From positions 4,898,001 through 4,962,000 of the forward strand of contig NZ_RAPV01000001.1 of assembly GCF_003610295.1 (NCBI RefSeq): a DNA stretch of 64,000 bases. Direction: 5' to 3'. The notes under the pieces are model-generated. The model ran no database searches. It saw nothing but the letters and a program-made list of their open reading frames with translations, and was not told where the DNA came from. The stretch comes from Paraburkholderia sp. BL23I1N1 (GTDB taxonomy: Bacteria; Pseudomonadota; Gammaproteobacteria; Burkholderiales; Burkholderiaceae). This document shows, piece after piece, positions 9,552 to 18,719 of the stretch (its first letter is position 1; every line of letters starts with the position of its first letter). Made by a program: the position numbers and the translations under genes.

Positions 9552-9749
9552 ATGCTGAGTCCCCATGAATTCGCTACTCTAATGCTCATCAAAGACGCGC
9601 CGGACCAGATTGAACTGGGCCGCGCCGAGCTCGACGCCCTGCTCGAGCGACAACTCATATCGTTGGAAGATCTCGCGTCAGGACGCTCACGTCCTCAGAT
9701 CACAAGCAACGGAGATTCCGTTCTCAAGGCGTTTGGCCGGATGCGCTAG
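9552..9749 (+). CDS. Small conserved-looking protein of unknown function
   Basis: 65 residues with a strong ribosome-binding site (GAGGAG, 6 bases before ATG 9552). It is an acidic, leucine-rich, probably helical and cytoplasmic protein: MLSPHEFATLMLIKDAP, an LGRAELDALLERQLISLE segment, and a basic tail ending in GRMR. I recall similar small proteins in Burkholderia genomes but cannot assign a function. It lies upstream of a phasin gene and may be co-expressed with it, though 199 bases separate them. Confidence 0.65.
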   Translation: MLSPHEFATLMLIKDAPDQIELGRAELDALLERQLISLEDLASGRSRPQITSNGDSVLKAFGRMR

Positions 9750-9948
9750 GCATCCGCGGTGTCCCAGGTGTCCGCTTCACAGCCCAGAAGGAAAATGCGG
9801 CATTTGCCGCCAGCAGTTTTCCCACGAGTACCGCCGCACCCCACGGCAAGCGTCGTTGCACTTCGATCTATTCACCATCGCGATCCGTCGCAACACACCC
9901 GTGCAATCGGGGCTTCGCGCGTCGGACCGCATTTTGAGGAATTTGAAA

Positions 9949-10518
9949 ATGGCTCTACTGAGTCCCGAGCAAACTGCTGCCGCGAAGACGAACCTCGACG
10001 CATTCTACGGGGTCGCCGGAAAAGTTTTTGAAGGCGTCGAAAAACTGGTAGCCCTGAACCTGCAGGTCGTCAAGGCCACGCTGGCCGAGGCGCAGGAGAA
10101 CATCTCGAAGGTGTCCGGCACAACGGAACCGCCGCAATGGTTCGCGCTGCAAGCCGGTTTTACCGGACCGATCGCGGAAAAGTCGCTGTCATACAGCCGG
10201 CAGGTGTTCGATATCGCAACGACCACGCAGGCTGAAATCGCGCAACTCGCACAGGCGCAGTACGAGCGGTATAACGATCGCGTGCAGGCGTTCGTCGAAG
10301 ATGCGGCGAAGCGTGCTCCCGCAGGGTCGGAAGCCGCGATCGTTGCGTGGAAATCCGCGATTGCCGCCACCACGACCCTGTACGAAACGCTGCAGAAAAC
10401 GGGGCAGCAGGCCGTGCAGGTTGCCGAGAGTAATTTCGATACGCTCACCGCCTCAGCGGCCAAGGCCGCGCGAAGCAACTCCGCGCAGGCTGCCGTCACT
10501 ACGGCTGCCAAGCAATAG
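9949..10518 (+). CDS. phaP: Phasin, PHA granule-associated protein
   Basis: 189 residues from ATG 9949 (upstream TTGAGGAATTTGAAA); the frame is open further upstream but that part does not look coding. Amphipathic helices show the phasin pattern: an N-terminal SPEQTAAAKTNLDAFYGVAG, a KLVALNLQVVKATLAEAQEN helix, and an Ala/Gln/Thr-rich tail. Phasins coat polyhydroxyalkanoate granules and limit their size. The next gene, acetoacetyl-CoA reductase, makes the PHB monomer, which supports the call. A hairpin right after the stop (10518-10553) may end the transcript. Confidence 0.92.
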   Translation: MALLSPEQTAAAKTNLDAFYGVAGKVFEGVEKLVALNLQVVKATLAEAQENISKVSGTTEPPQWFALQAGFTGPIAEKSLSYSRQVFDIATTTQAEIAQLAQAQYERYNDRVQAFVEDAAKRAPAGSEAAIVAWKSAIAATTTLYETLQKTGQQAVQVAESNFDTLTASAAKAARSNSAQAAVTTAAKQ

Positions 10519-10556
10519 AACTCACGCGGGCAGCAATGCCCGCGGTGAAGTTCTTT
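10518..10556 (+). terminator. Hairpin after phasin gene
   Basis: GCGGGCA and TGCCCGC (10526-10532 and 10537-10543) pair perfectly around GCAA. Outer CAC/GTG and GAACT/AGTTC arms extend the stem with single-base bulges. The T-run that follows is short, so termination may be partial. Confidence 0.5.
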
Positions 10557-10672
10557 GTCATATATGAAGGATTACTGACAAATAGATAATTCACCTTCCA
10601 GTCTCCAGTTCATGGACTGAAAGTAGTGTTGCTCCAGATGAGCATGGCGCCGGCTTTTACGAGGAAAATTCG

Positions 10673-11416
10673 ATGGCAAAGCAGATCGCGGTGGTGACGG
10701 GTGGAACGGGTGGACTTGGCGAAGCGATCAGCGTCAAGTTGCATGACGCCGGGTACGCGGTCGTGGTGACCTGTTCGCCGGGCAATACCGGTGCGAACCA
10801 GTGGCTCGCGCGGATGGAAGCGCAGGGACGACAATTCCTCGCCTACACGGTCGACGTCGCCGATTACGACTCGTGCGAAAAATGCGCGGCGCAAATCAGA
10901 ACGGAGGTCGGACCGGTCGACATTCTGATCAACAACGCCGGTATCACGCGTGACGCCAGCTTCAAGAAACTCGACAAGGTCAATTGGGACGCGGTCATCC
11001 GGACCAATCTCGACTCGGTGTTCAACATGACGAAGCCGGTGTGCGACAGCATGGTGGAGCGCGGCTGGGGCCGCATCATCAACGTGTCGTCGATCATCGG
11101 CTCCAAGGGCGGGTTCGGCCAGACCAACTATGCGGCGGCGAAAGCCGGCATGCATGGCTTCACGAAATCGCTGGCGCTTGAGGTGGCGAGGAAAGGCGTC
11201 ACCGTCAACACGGTTTCGCCAGGCTATATCGCGACGAAGATGGTGATGGCGGTGCCCGAAGAAATCCGCGAGACGAAGATCATTCCGCAGATTCCGGTCG
11301 GCCGGCTCGGACAGCCTGACGAAGTTGCCGCACTCGTGCTGTACCTGTGCTCGCGGGAGGCCGGTTTCGTCACCGGAGCCAACATTGCAATCAACGGGGG
11401 GCAACACCTGCAGTGA
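10673..11416 (+). CDS. phaB: Acetoacetyl-CoA reductase
   Basis: 247 residues, a short-chain dehydrogenase. It has the NAD(P)-binding TGGTGGLGEA motif near the start, NNAG at about residue 90, catalytic Ser in INVSSIIGSKG and the YAAAKAG Tyr-Lys pair. TNYAAAKAGMHGFTKSLALE and VTVNTVSPGYIATKMVMA are characteristic of PhaB/PhbB. It reduces acetoacetyl-CoA to (R)-3-hydroxybutyryl-CoA for PHB synthesis. It follows the phasin gene in the same direction. FabG is the nearest alternative; the phasin neighbour and the KM-V motif favour PhaB. Confidence 0.88.
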   Translation: MAKQIAVVTGGTGGLGEAISVKLHDAGYAVVVTCSPGNTGANQWLARMEAQGRQFLAYTVDVADYDSCEKCAAQIRTEVGPVDILINNAGITRDASFKKLDKVNWDAVIRTNLDSVFNMTKPVCDSMVERGWGRIINVSSIIGSKGGFGQTNYAAAKAGMHGFTKSLALEVARKGVTVNTVSPGYIATKMVMAVPEEIRETKIIPQIPVGRLGQPDEVAALVLYLCSREAGFVTGANIAINGGQHLQ

Positions 11417-11444
11417 AGCCGTTAGTTCTGCAATGGAGGTTTTG

Positions 11445-11603
11445 ATGAATGAAGCAGTCGGAATCGTTGTGGGTTCGTTCGTGCTGGCGATGGCACCCGT
11501 GTTTGTCGTCGCTCATTATTACCTGGAGCAGATGCGTCGAAAGCGGCTTAGACAACTGGATCACCGTCACTATTGGCCGCATTGGAACAACGCCCGGCGT
11601 TGA
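11445..11603 (+). CDS. Small single-span membrane protein
   Basis: 52 residues from ATG 11445, with GGAGGT at 11435-11440. One hydrophobic segment (VGIVVGSFVLAMAPVFVVAHYY) is followed by a basic tail (MRRKRLRQLDHRH), giving a likely N-out/C-in single-pass topology. It lies 28 bases after phaB and is probably co-transcribed. The function is not recognisable. Confidence 0.55.
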   Translation: MNEAVGIVVGSFVLAMAPVFVVAHYYLEQMRRKRLRQLDHRHYWPHWNNARR

Positions 11604-12020
11604 GCGATAAACTTCAATTCAGGTGGGGTCGAAACCGCGACATCGTGTGACGGGCTGCTGCGTTCTCAGGCGCAGCAGCCACTTTCGGATTCTGTTGGGC
11701 CTCCAAACCGGCAGAATCCCCAAAGCCAAGGCTTCACCGCCTTGGCTTTTTTTGTGCGCCCCACATGGGTTTGCCCTTACCTCGTCGCTCAATAACGTTC
11801 GCAGTGTCCTGTCTTGCAACGCAAGAGACAGCATGTAAACACCTTTTTCAAACATGAGAAGAGCCTGGGCGGCCATGGTCAGGCGTGCTCGCCTCATGGA
11901 AATCCCGTATGGAACCTGAGTCTCCGTGAAAGCCGAGGGAAGGATTCAGCCCCCTAAAATCGCCCCATCGATGCAGACGGCCGGCATTCCCGCCGCGCCG
12001 GACAATAACGGAGACTATCG
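11604..12020. other. Intergenic stretch with a terminator and a promoter region
   Basis: 417 bases between the small membrane gene and the binding-protein gene. It holds the strong terminator at 11722-11753. The second half presumably carries the promoter of the gene at 12021. No convincing gene was found. Confidence 0.5.
11722..11753 (+). terminator. Rho-independent terminator
   Basis: A perfect 11-bp stem AAAGCCAAGGC/GCCTTGGCTTT with a 6-base loop, running into seven Ts. It closes the phaP-phaB side and isolates the gene at 12021. Confidence 0.88.
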
Positions 12021-13034
12021 ATGACCCCAAGCTTTCGCACGTTGCGCCATATCGCCGTTGCTTCCACCCTGCTGTTCAGCCTTGCGTCGCAACACGCGAC
12101 AGCCGCCGAGGGCGAGAAGATCACGATCATGGTGGGCGGTATCACGAAGCTGATCTATTTGCCGGCGCGCCTGACCGAACAGCTTGGCTATTTCAAGGAT
12201 GAAGGGCTCGATGTCGAACTGCTGTCGCAGCCGGCCGGCGTTGACGCTGAAAACGAACTGCTGGCCGGCGCCGTTCAGGCCGTCGTCGGTTTCTACGACC
12301 ATACGATTGACCTGCAAACCAAGGGTAAGGACGTCAAGGCGATCGTCGTGTTTGGACAAGTGCCGGGCGAGGTCGAAATGGTGTCGACCAAGGCAGCCGA
12401 TACGGTCAAATCGATGGCGGACGTGAAGGGCAAGACGCTTGGCGTGACCGGTCTCGGTTCGTCAACAAGCTTCCTGACGCAATACCTTGCCGGCCAGCAC
12501 GGCATCCAGTCCACGGAATACACGATGCTGCCGGTGGGCGCTGACGCCAGCTTCATCGCGGCGATCAAGCAAGGCCGCATCGACGCCGGCATGACGACCG
12601 AGCCGACCGTCTCGGCATTGCAGAAGTCGGGCGACGCGAAGGTGCTCGTCGACATGCGCTCGGTTGAAGGCACGAAGGCGGCGCTGGGCGGCACTTACCC
12701 GGCGTCGAGCCTCTACGTCCAGGCGGCATGGGCCGATACCCACAAGGCTGAAGCAGCGAAGCTCGCGCACGCGTTCGTCCGCACGATGCAGTTCATCCAC
12801 ACGCATAGCGCGGAAGAAATCGCCGCCAAGATGCCTGACGACTATCAGAAAGACAAGCCGCTTTACGTGAGCGCGTTGAAAGCGTCGCTGCCGATGTTCA
12901 CGAAGGACGGCAAGATGCCTGCCGACGGTCCGGAGACCGTGCTGAAGGTGCTGTCGGCGTTCAATCCGTCGGTTAAAGGCAAGCATATCGAGCTGGCGAA
13001 AACCTACACGAACGAGTTCACCGGTTCGAAGTAA
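12021..13034 (+). CDS. Periplasmic binding protein, NMT1/SsuA type (orphan)
   Basis: 337 residues with a signal peptide ending near TAAEG. The mature start KITIMVGGITKLIYLPARL, the GYFKDEGLDVELLSQPAG block and VTGLGSSTSFLTQYL belong to the NMT1/THI5-like and sulfonate/nitrate/taurine ABC binding proteins. It would capture a small anionic or aromatic ligand in the periplasm. No ATPase or permease gene is adjacent on either side: a terminator lies upstream and a porin downstream. It must therefore work with components encoded elsewhere or act as a sensor. The ligand is unknown. Confidence 0.85.
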   Translation: MTPSFRTLRHIAVASTLLFSLASQHATAAEGEKITIMVGGITKLIYLPARLTEQLGYFKDEGLDVELLSQPAGVDAENELLAGAVQAVVGFYDHTIDLQTKGKDVKAIVVFGQVPGEVEMVSTKAADTVKSMADVKGKTLGVTGLGSSTSFLTQYLAGQHGIQSTEYTMLPVGADASFIAAIKQGRIDAGMTTEPTVSALQKSGDAKVLVDMRSVEGTKAALGGTYPASSLYVQAAWADTHKAEAAKLAHAFVRTMQFIHTHSAEEIAAKMPDDYQKDKPLYVSALKASLPMFTKDGKMPADGPETVLKVLSAFNPSVKGKHIELAKTYTNEFTGSK

Positions 13035-13352
13035 GCCGCCGCTTGCCGGTCGCTGCCGCCTGTCTGTTGCCGTGTGATTTCGTTGCACCGCCGGTGCCGC
13101 CTTCGCGGTACCGGCCACTGCTTTGTGCTGGGCGCACGGCTTAGCGACGCTGAACACCTGAACGCCGAATTCTCGATGTACATCAGTAGATGCACTTAGT
13201 TGTACAAAAAATACGGGAAAGCTGCGTGAAGGGTTGAAAAAACTAGGATTGCGTTTATCGATTGCCCGGGGCCGTTGTCCAGATCCTTCGGACAGCAGTC
13301 ACCGCAGTCGGCGAGAACGAAAATTTTAACGTAGTAATTTGAGGAGACGATC
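13035..13352. other. Intergenic stretch with two TGTACA palindromes
   Basis: 318 bases before a porin gene. GATGTACATC (13175-13184) and TTGTACAA (13200-13207) are palindromes 15 bases apart and could be regulator sites. A GGAG sits just before the porin start. No gene is seen. Confidence 0.4.
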
Positions 13353-14480
13353 TTGAAGAAAAAGTATCTGGCTTTGGCCGCTACGGCAGGCGCTTTCGCA
13401 GCAACCGGCGCGCATGCCCAGTCGAGTGTTCAGCTCTACGGCCTGATGGATTTGAGCGTGCCGACCTATCAGTCACACGCGAACGCGAACGGCGATCATG
13501 TGATCGGCATGGGTATCGCTGGCGAACCGTGGTTCAGCGGCAGCCGCTGGGGCCTGAAGGGCGCTGAAGATATCGGCGCGGGTTCGAAGATCATTTTCCG
13601 GCTTGAAAGCGAATATCGCGTGAGCGACGGCCAGATGGAAGATCCGGGCCAGATTTTCGACCGTGACGCATGGGTCGGTATCGAGAACGAGACGTTCGGC
13701 AAGATCACGGCTGGTTTCCAGAACACGATCGCGCGCGACGCATCGACGATTTACGGCGACCCGTACGGCTCCGCGCGCCTGACGACGGAAGAGGGTGGCT
13801 GGACCAATTCGAATAACTTCAAGCAGATGATTTTCTACGCTGCCAGCGCGACCGGCACACGTTATAACAATGGCGTGGCGTGGAAGAAGCTGTTCAGCAA
13901 TGGCATTTTCGCGAGCGCAGGCTACGCATTCGGCAACTCGACGAGTTTCGGCTCGAATGCCAACTACCAGGCAGCGCTCGGCTACAACGGCGGCCCGTTC
14001 AACATGTCGGGTTTCTATAGCCACGCGAATCGCGTTGGCTTTACCAACCAGTCGTTCTCGGTGGGTGGCAACTACACGTTCGGTATTCTGCGTGCCAATG
14101 CGGGTTACTTCCGTTACCTAGGCAATCAGGGTGCGCTCGGCCAGCGTCAGGATAACGCGTGGACGGTGTCGCTCAAGCTGTCGCCGAAGGGTGCATTCGA
14201 CTATGAACTCGGCTATCAGCAAATGCGCGTGCACAATGCCGCTTACAACAGTGACGGCGATATCCCGAACGCGAACATCGGCGCTTTCGACCCGACGTCA
14301 GGCCTCCATAACGGCTACAAGGAAACGCTGTACTGGTCGGCGTTCTATCACCTGTCCAAGCGCACTGAAGTGTATCTGGCCGGCGACTACATGAAGCTGC
14401 ATGGCGGCTACACCGTCGGCACCACGTTCGGCTCGAACAACCAGCTCGAACTGACCACGGGCGTGCGCACCCGCTTCTGA
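13353..14480 (+). CDS. Gram-negative porin (GBP type)
   Basis: 375 residues starting at TTG 13353 behind GAGGAGACGATC. The signal peptide ends at AHA, and the mature start is [19 protein letters not shown]. Standard blocks follow: [39 protein letters not shown], the late [18 protein letters not shown] strand, and a C-terminal TGVRTRF with terminal Phe. It is an outer-membrane channel for small solutes. It follows the orphan binding protein in the same direction but with a 318-base gap, so separate control is likely. A terminator follows at 14531. Confidence 0.93.
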   Translation: MKKKYLALAATAGAFAATGAHAQSSVQLYGLMDLSVPTYQSHANANGDHVIGMGIAGEPWFSGSRWGLKGAEDIGAGSKIIFRLESEYRVSDGQMEDPGQIFDRDAWVGIENETFGKITAGFQNTIARDASTIYGDPYGSARLTTEEGGWTNSNNFKQMIFYAASATGTRYNNGVAWKKLFSNGIFASAGYAFGNSTSFGSNANYQAALGYNGGPFNMSGFYSHANRVGFTNQSFSVGGNYTFGILRANAGYFRYLGNQGALGQRQDNAWTVSLKLSPKGAFDYELGYQQMRVHNAAYNSDGDIPNANIGAFDPTSGLHNGYKETLYWSAFYHLSKRTEVYLAGDYMKLHGGYTVGTTFGSNNQLELTTGVRTRF

Positions 14481-14530
14481 TGCGGAAATCGGATTCACGC
14501 TGATTTATTCATCGATCTGCTCCTACTGGC

Positions 14531-14562
14531 GGCGGCGGACTTGTCCGTTCGCCGCTTTTTTT
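14531..14562 (+). terminator. Rho-independent terminator after porin
   Basis: A GC-rich hairpin (CGGAC/GTCCG inner arm, GCGG/CCGC outer arm, small bulge) followed by seven Ts at 14556-14562. It lies 50 bases after the porin stop and just before the chemoreceptor gene. Confidence 0.75.
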
Positions 14563-14589
14563 CTGCTCAGCTGGCCGAGGAAGACAGCC

Positions 14590-16236
14590 ATGTTCAGAAA
14601 TACCAGTATCCGGACTGCTCTGACCATCACGATTGCCGGTTACACGGCCGCGTTGATGCTTGTGATCGCCACGTCGATTTGGGGCCTCGAAACAGCCAAC
14701 ACGGCACTCGACAGAATGTACAGCGACGAGACGACTGCGTTGCGACACCTGAGCGCCAGCGGCGAAGCGCTTCAGCAGATGCGGGTCGATCTCGGTGCGT
14801 ACGAAACGCTCGTCACGCAAGGAAAGCCGACCGATGCGGCGCTCGCGCGAGTGCATGCCGAGCAGACGGCCAGTGATCGCGAGCTGGCGGCCTACGCCGC
14901 GCAACCACCGTCGAACGAGCTGGAGAAGAAACTGACTGACGCGTTGCGCGTGAAGCGCGAGCTATTGATGAAACAGGCGCTGACCCCAGAAATCGCGGCA
15001 CTCGATCAGAACGATTTCATGTCGTTCCGGACTACAGAACGACAGGCGCCTGACACGCTGTTCGCTGACTACCGGAACGCCGCGCTCGCGCTCGAGGATT
15101 TTCAGGCCGAGCAGCAAAAAGCGCGCTTTGCGTCGGCGCAACAGGATTTTCATAGGCTGCTCTGGCTCTTCGGTGCGATCGGGTCCGCCGCAATGATCCT
15201 TGGTTTCTTCGCGCGATCCGGTTTGACGAATTCGATCGTGCGGCCTATCGACGCTGCTATTCGTCATTTCGAGCGCATTGCCGCCGGTGATCTGGCGAGT
15301 GAGATCGCCACGCTGGGTGCCAACGAAATGGGACGGTTGATGGCTGCCCTCGGCCGGATGCAGGCGGGGCTCGTTGCTGCCGTGAGCCAGGTGCGTCAGG
15401 GAACGGCGGCGATCACGCACGGCGTAGGCGAGATCGCGAGCGGCAATGCCGACCTGTCGACGCGTACGGAACTGCAGGCGGCAACGCTGGAGGAAACCGC
15501 CTCGAGCATGGAAGATTTGACGGCGACGGTCCGGCAAAACGCCGTCAACGCGCAGCAGGCCAGCGCGCTCGCGGAAAACGCCTCGGAGATCGCTGCGCGC
15601 GGCGGCGACGTGGTCGGCCAGGTTGTCGACCTGATCGCGGACATGTCGTCGAGTTCGAAGCGGATCGTCGATATCATCGGCGCGATCGAAGGCATCGCGT
15701 TCCAGACCAACATACTCGCCCTGAATGCCGCTGTGGAAGCGGCCCGTGCCGGCGAGGAAGGACGCGGATTCGCGGTGGTCGCGGGCGAAGTGCGCGCGCT
15801 CGCGCAACGCTCGGCTGCCGCGGCGAAAGAGATCAGGGAACTGATTGGCGATTCGGTTGCGAAGGTGAGAAACGGCGCCGAACTCGCAACTCGCGCCGGC
15901 GAGACGATGGCCGAAATCGTCACGGCAGCCCGCAACGTGACCGGCATCGTCAGCGAGATCAGCGCGGCTTCCGAAGGGCAATCGCGCGGTATTGCTCAGA
16001 TCAATACCGCGATGACGCAGATGGACAACGCGACGCAACAGAACGCCGCGCTAGTCGAGCAAGCGGCGGCCGCTGCGGCTTCGCTGGAAGATCAGGCGCG
16101 CACGCTCGTCGATGCGGTGGCCGTGTTCAGGCTGCATGAAACCGACCGGCCGTCCGCCGACGAATCCAGCGGACGGCATCAGAATCATCATGCACCGCAC
16201 GTGTACGACGCCGCTGACCACGCGCTGGCTACGTGA
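14590..16236 (+). CDS. Methyl-accepting chemotaxis protein
   Basis: 548 residues. TM1 is at about 10-32, followed by a periplasmic helical ligand domain of Tar type (about 33-185), TM2 at about 190-212, HAMP (about 213-267) and a long signalling coiled coil. The kinase-contact tip is intact: [21 protein letters not shown] followed by [21 protein letters not shown]-rich methylation stretches flank the tip. The receptor sits in the inner membrane and drives CheA/CheW. It ends without a CheR-tethering pentapeptide; the tail is His/Asp/Ala-rich. The ligand cannot be told from sequence; the position next to porin and binding-protein genes suggests a nutrient. Confidence 0.93.
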   Translation: MFRNTSIRTALTITIAGYTAALMLVIATSIWGLETANTALDRMYSDETTALRHLSASGEALQQMRVDLGAYETLVTQGKPTDAALARVHAEQTASDRELAAYAAQPPSNELEKKLTDALRVKRELLMKQALTPEIAALDQNDFMSFRTTERQAPDTLFADYRNAALALEDFQAEQQKARFASAQQDFHRLLWLFGAIGSAAMILGFFARSGLTNSIVRPIDAAIRHFERIAAGDLASEIATLGANEMGRLMAALGRMQAGLVAAVSQVRQGTAAITHGVGEIASGNADLSTRTELQAATLEETASSMEDLTATVRQNAVNAQQASALAENASEIAARGGDVVGQVVDLIADMSSSSKRIVDIIGAIEGIAFQTNILALNAAVEAARAGEEGRGFAVVAGEVRALAQRSAAAAKEIRELIGDSVAKVRNGAELATRAGETMAEIVTAARNVTGIVSEISAASEGQSRGIAQINTAMTQMDNATQQNAALVEQAAAAAASLEDQARTLVDAVAVFRLHETDRPSADESSGRHQNHHAPHVYDAADHALAT

Positions 16237-16320
16237 CGATCGAGCCGGGCCAGGTGCAACCTGCCACACCGATTGGCGGTCCAAGAAGTAGCGTATCCGC
16301 CCGATGCGAGGAGGTGTGCG

Positions 16321-16488
16321 ATGAACGGTCGAGCAGTACTCCGGTGCATCTGCGCCGCGTTACTCACGTGCAGCCTGTTGGCAGGCCTCGCCGGCTGCGA
16401 TGCGCTGCGCGGTCCGCCGGCAGCGGAATGGCCGGGACCTCACGCCCCGTATCCTTTCCCGAACGACGTCCCGCATCGCACCGAATGA
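16321..16488 (+). CDS. Small lipoprotein
   Basis: 55 residues from ATG 16321, with GAGGAGG 8 bases upstream. A hydrophobic leader ends in the lipobox LAGC (Cys about residue 26). The mature part is only about 30 residues and proline-rich (PPAAEWPGPHAPYPFPNDVP). It is probably an outer-membrane or periplasm-facing lipopeptide of unknown role. It follows the chemoreceptor by 84 bases. Confidence 0.65.
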   Translation: MNGRAVLRCICAALLTCSLLAGLAGCDALRGPPAAEWPGPHAPYPFPNDVPHRTE

Positions 16489-16518
16489 GCCGCCCGATCG
16501 CCGCCGTGCCACTCAACG

Positions 16519-16824
16519 TCAACCGGCAGCCGCGCACGTGACGTTGGGCGCGGTGTACGGGGACGGATAGTCAGACGTGGGGCCGCTGGCTAGACGCAAT
16601 CGGCGGGTTGCCAACACTTCGGCTTCCGTTTTTTCGCGGCGGGTGAGCGAGGTACTGGCGTTGCTCACGGCGCTCAAGGGCTCGTTCACGGCGCACTGCA
16701 GCGCTTTTCCGTCGGAAAGATGCACGGTCGTCGAATAGGCGTAATCCGGCTGTGCGGCCTGGGCATCGACGTTCCAGAACGCGGCGGCCGCGAATATCGC
16801 TAACAAAAGAGGTTGGGTTTTCAT
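16519..16824 (-). CDS. Small exported protein of unknown function
   Basis: 101 residues from ATG 16822-16824; the frame opens 16 codons earlier but without a signal. The secretion signal ends at AQA, and the mature part begins AQPDYAYSTTVHLSDGKALQ. Two cysteines (in LQCAVNEP and in VTCAAAG at the end) could form a disulfide. No family is recognised. It converges on the small lipoprotein gene. Confidence 0.6.
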   Translation of the reverse strand: MKTQPLLLAIFAAAAFWNVDAQAAQPDYAYSTTVHLSDGKALQCAVNEPLSAVSNASTSLTRREKTEAEVLATRRLRLASGPTSDYPSPYTAPNVTCAAAG

Positions 16825-17004
16825 GTCGCTTCCGTTGTCTTGATCGTCCCTATTCGACCAAGCCAACAGCAATGTATTCTGCGCGCTTTCCGTAATTCAG
16901 AATTCCAGAGATTTTGTCGCGGTAAAGCTGGCGATACGGCAAATGCCGTGCTATGTGCGCGGGATAGGAAAGCGCGCAGCGGCTAAACCGCGGCAAAACA
17001 AGGG

Positions 17005-18252
17005 CTAACCAGTGGCGATGCTGATCGTGCGAGTCACATCGACAACCGATAGCCGGATCGCATCTATCAACGCACGCGCGGCAGGCGAGGGCGTGCCGGC
17101 TGCACGCACGGTCAACCCTATGTCGCGACGGGTGTTGTGCAACTGCACGTCGAGCACGGCCAACTGACCGGACTGAACTTCATAGTGCAATTGCTGGCCC
17201 GATTGCGCCGCGACCATGTCCGTGCCGAGCAGCAGTCCCCGAATTACCGCGAGGTCCGCGGTCTCGACCGTGGGCAGGGGCGGTTTCACTTTCAGGCGCT
17301 TGAATTGCGCTTCGAACAGGCCGCGCGCCGGTGCGTTGCTGCGCGGCAAGACCCACTGCGCGTCGCGCAGGGCCATGATGGTCAGATCGCGCGCGTGCGT
17401 GAGCGGATGATCGTGGCGCACCAGCACCACCATATCTTCCGACATCAGGCGCTCGCTCTTCAGGCCGCTACTCGCGTCGTTATCGCGCAGCGCGCCGAGA
17501 ATGAAGTCGATATCGCCCGCTCGCTGGCCCGCGACGAGCACCTCGTAAGCGCTGTCGTCAGTAACCACCCGCACGCCCGGATGCTCCGCGGTCATTCGCG
17601 CGATCGCTCTTGGCAGGAGCAACGTGCGCCCGAGCGGCAACGCGCCGACCGTCACCGAACCCTGGATCTTGCCGTGCAACGCCGCGATATCGTCGGGCAC
17701 GTGCCGCAGTTCGTTCAACGCGCGGCGCACGTGAAGCAGAAACGTTTCGCCTTCCGTGGTGAGCAGGATTCCGCGGGGGCTTCGGTGGAAAAGACTCAGG
17801 CCTGCGCCGCTTTCCAGCACGCGAATCGCGGTACTCACGGCCGGCTGACTGATACCAAACGGTTTCGCCGCACTCGGCTTGTGCCGATGTCGCGCTAACG
17901 CAATGAATAGCTGAAGCCGCCGCGTGTTGAGCAGATAGGCCGGAAGCGCGCCGTCTACTGCCGGCCGTCGGCGTGCCTGCCTCGCGGCGCACCACTGTGC
18001 AAGTTCTTCCAGCTCGGCGAAGATGCGCTCGCAACGCTGCAGCACGGCGCGGCCAACCGCCGTGGGGAGCATGCCCGAGGGGCCGCGATCGAAAAGGGGC
18101 TCGCCGAGTGCCGACTCCAGTTCCTGCACCGAACGGGTGACGGCCGACTGGGCGCGAAAAAGTGCTGCTGCGGCGCGCGTTGCGCTGCCCATATCGGCGA
18201 CGAGTCGAAAGGCGCGCAGTTGCGCCAGATTGAGAAGTTCTTTGCTGCTCAC
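17005..18252 (-). CDS. LysR-family regulator with two HTH domains
   Basis: 415 residues, about 100 longer than a normal LysR protein. Two complete LysR-type winged HTHs can be read. The first (about residues 7-67) runs from LAQLRAFRLVADMGSATRAA to LFDRGPSGMLPTAVG. The second (about 109-168) runs from LNTRRLQLFIALARHRHKPS through FGISQPAVSTAIRVLE to LFHRSPRGILLTTEGE. A single ligand domain follows (about 190-400). It is divergent from the GalA-like dioxygenase gene with a 467-base gap. By context it controls the upper gallate-type module, answering gallate, protocatechuate or a breakdown product. Double-HTH LysR proteins are uncommon. Confidence 0.88.
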   Translation of the reverse strand: MSSKELLNLAQLRAFRLVADMGSATRAAAALFRAQSAVTRSVQELESALGEPLFDRGPSGMLPTAVGRAVLQRCERIFAELEELAQWCAARQARRRPAVDGALPAYLLNTRRLQLFIALARHRHKPSAAKPFGISQPAVSTAIRVLESGAGLSLFHRSPRGILLTTEGETFLLHVRRALNELRHVPDDIAALHGKIQGSVTVGALPLGRTLLLPRAIARMTAEHPGVRVVTDDSAYEVLVAGQRAGDIDFILGALRDNDASSGLKSERLMSEDMVVLVRHDHPLTHARDLTIMALRDAQWVLPRSNAPARGLFEAQFKRLKVKPPLPTVETADLAVIRGLLLGTDMVAAQSGQQLHYEVQSGQLAVLDVQLHNTRRDIGLTVRAAGTPSPAARALIDAIRLSVVDVTRTISIATG

Positions 18253-18719
18253 GGATGGCGACGCTCTGGCTGGCGGATGTTCAATGCGTCCTCGATCGTG
18301 TGCTGGGTGATCTCGTTCATGGGTCTCTACTCATTCCAGGCCATCAAGTATAGCGACGCATCACCTCCGGTACCACGCTTGACAGGCGGCTTGCGACTTC
18401 GTTTCCCGGGCATCTGTTTTGTTTATTGCACCTGGATGGCCCGGGGGGCTGGCCGGGACGCGACTCGCTCTTTGGGGCTGCCTCCATCCCCATATCCGGT
18501 GCGGCTTCCCGCGTTTATCCGAGCGCCGGCAATGGGACACCAGGGCACTTGCGAGCCATTTAACCGGTACGAATGTGGTTTACCCGTACTTCCGGCGAGC
18601 GTGCCCGATCCATATTGTTGCATCTCAAGATGGTTGCAATGGCTGCCCGCCCGGTAGCGGCGACCTATCCGAACAGCGCGCGCTGGCGCGCGGCACGAAG
18701 CAACGGAAGACAACGGCAT
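18253..18719. other. Divergent regulatory gap, no firm gene
   Basis: 467 bases between the double-HTH LysR gene and the dioxygenase gene. Several frames are open here but lack ribosome-binding sites and family features. The region should hold both promoters and the LysR operator. No clear symmetrical box stood out by eye. Confidence 0.4.

Noticed and set aside
14962..16038. 358-codon minus-strand frame opposite the chemoreceptor
   Set aside because: Shadow of a strongly conserved signalling domain.
18423..18719. Upstream extension of the dioxygenase frame and other frames in the divergent gap
   Set aside because: The family starts exactly at MARIIGGIG (18720); the extension has no conserved content.
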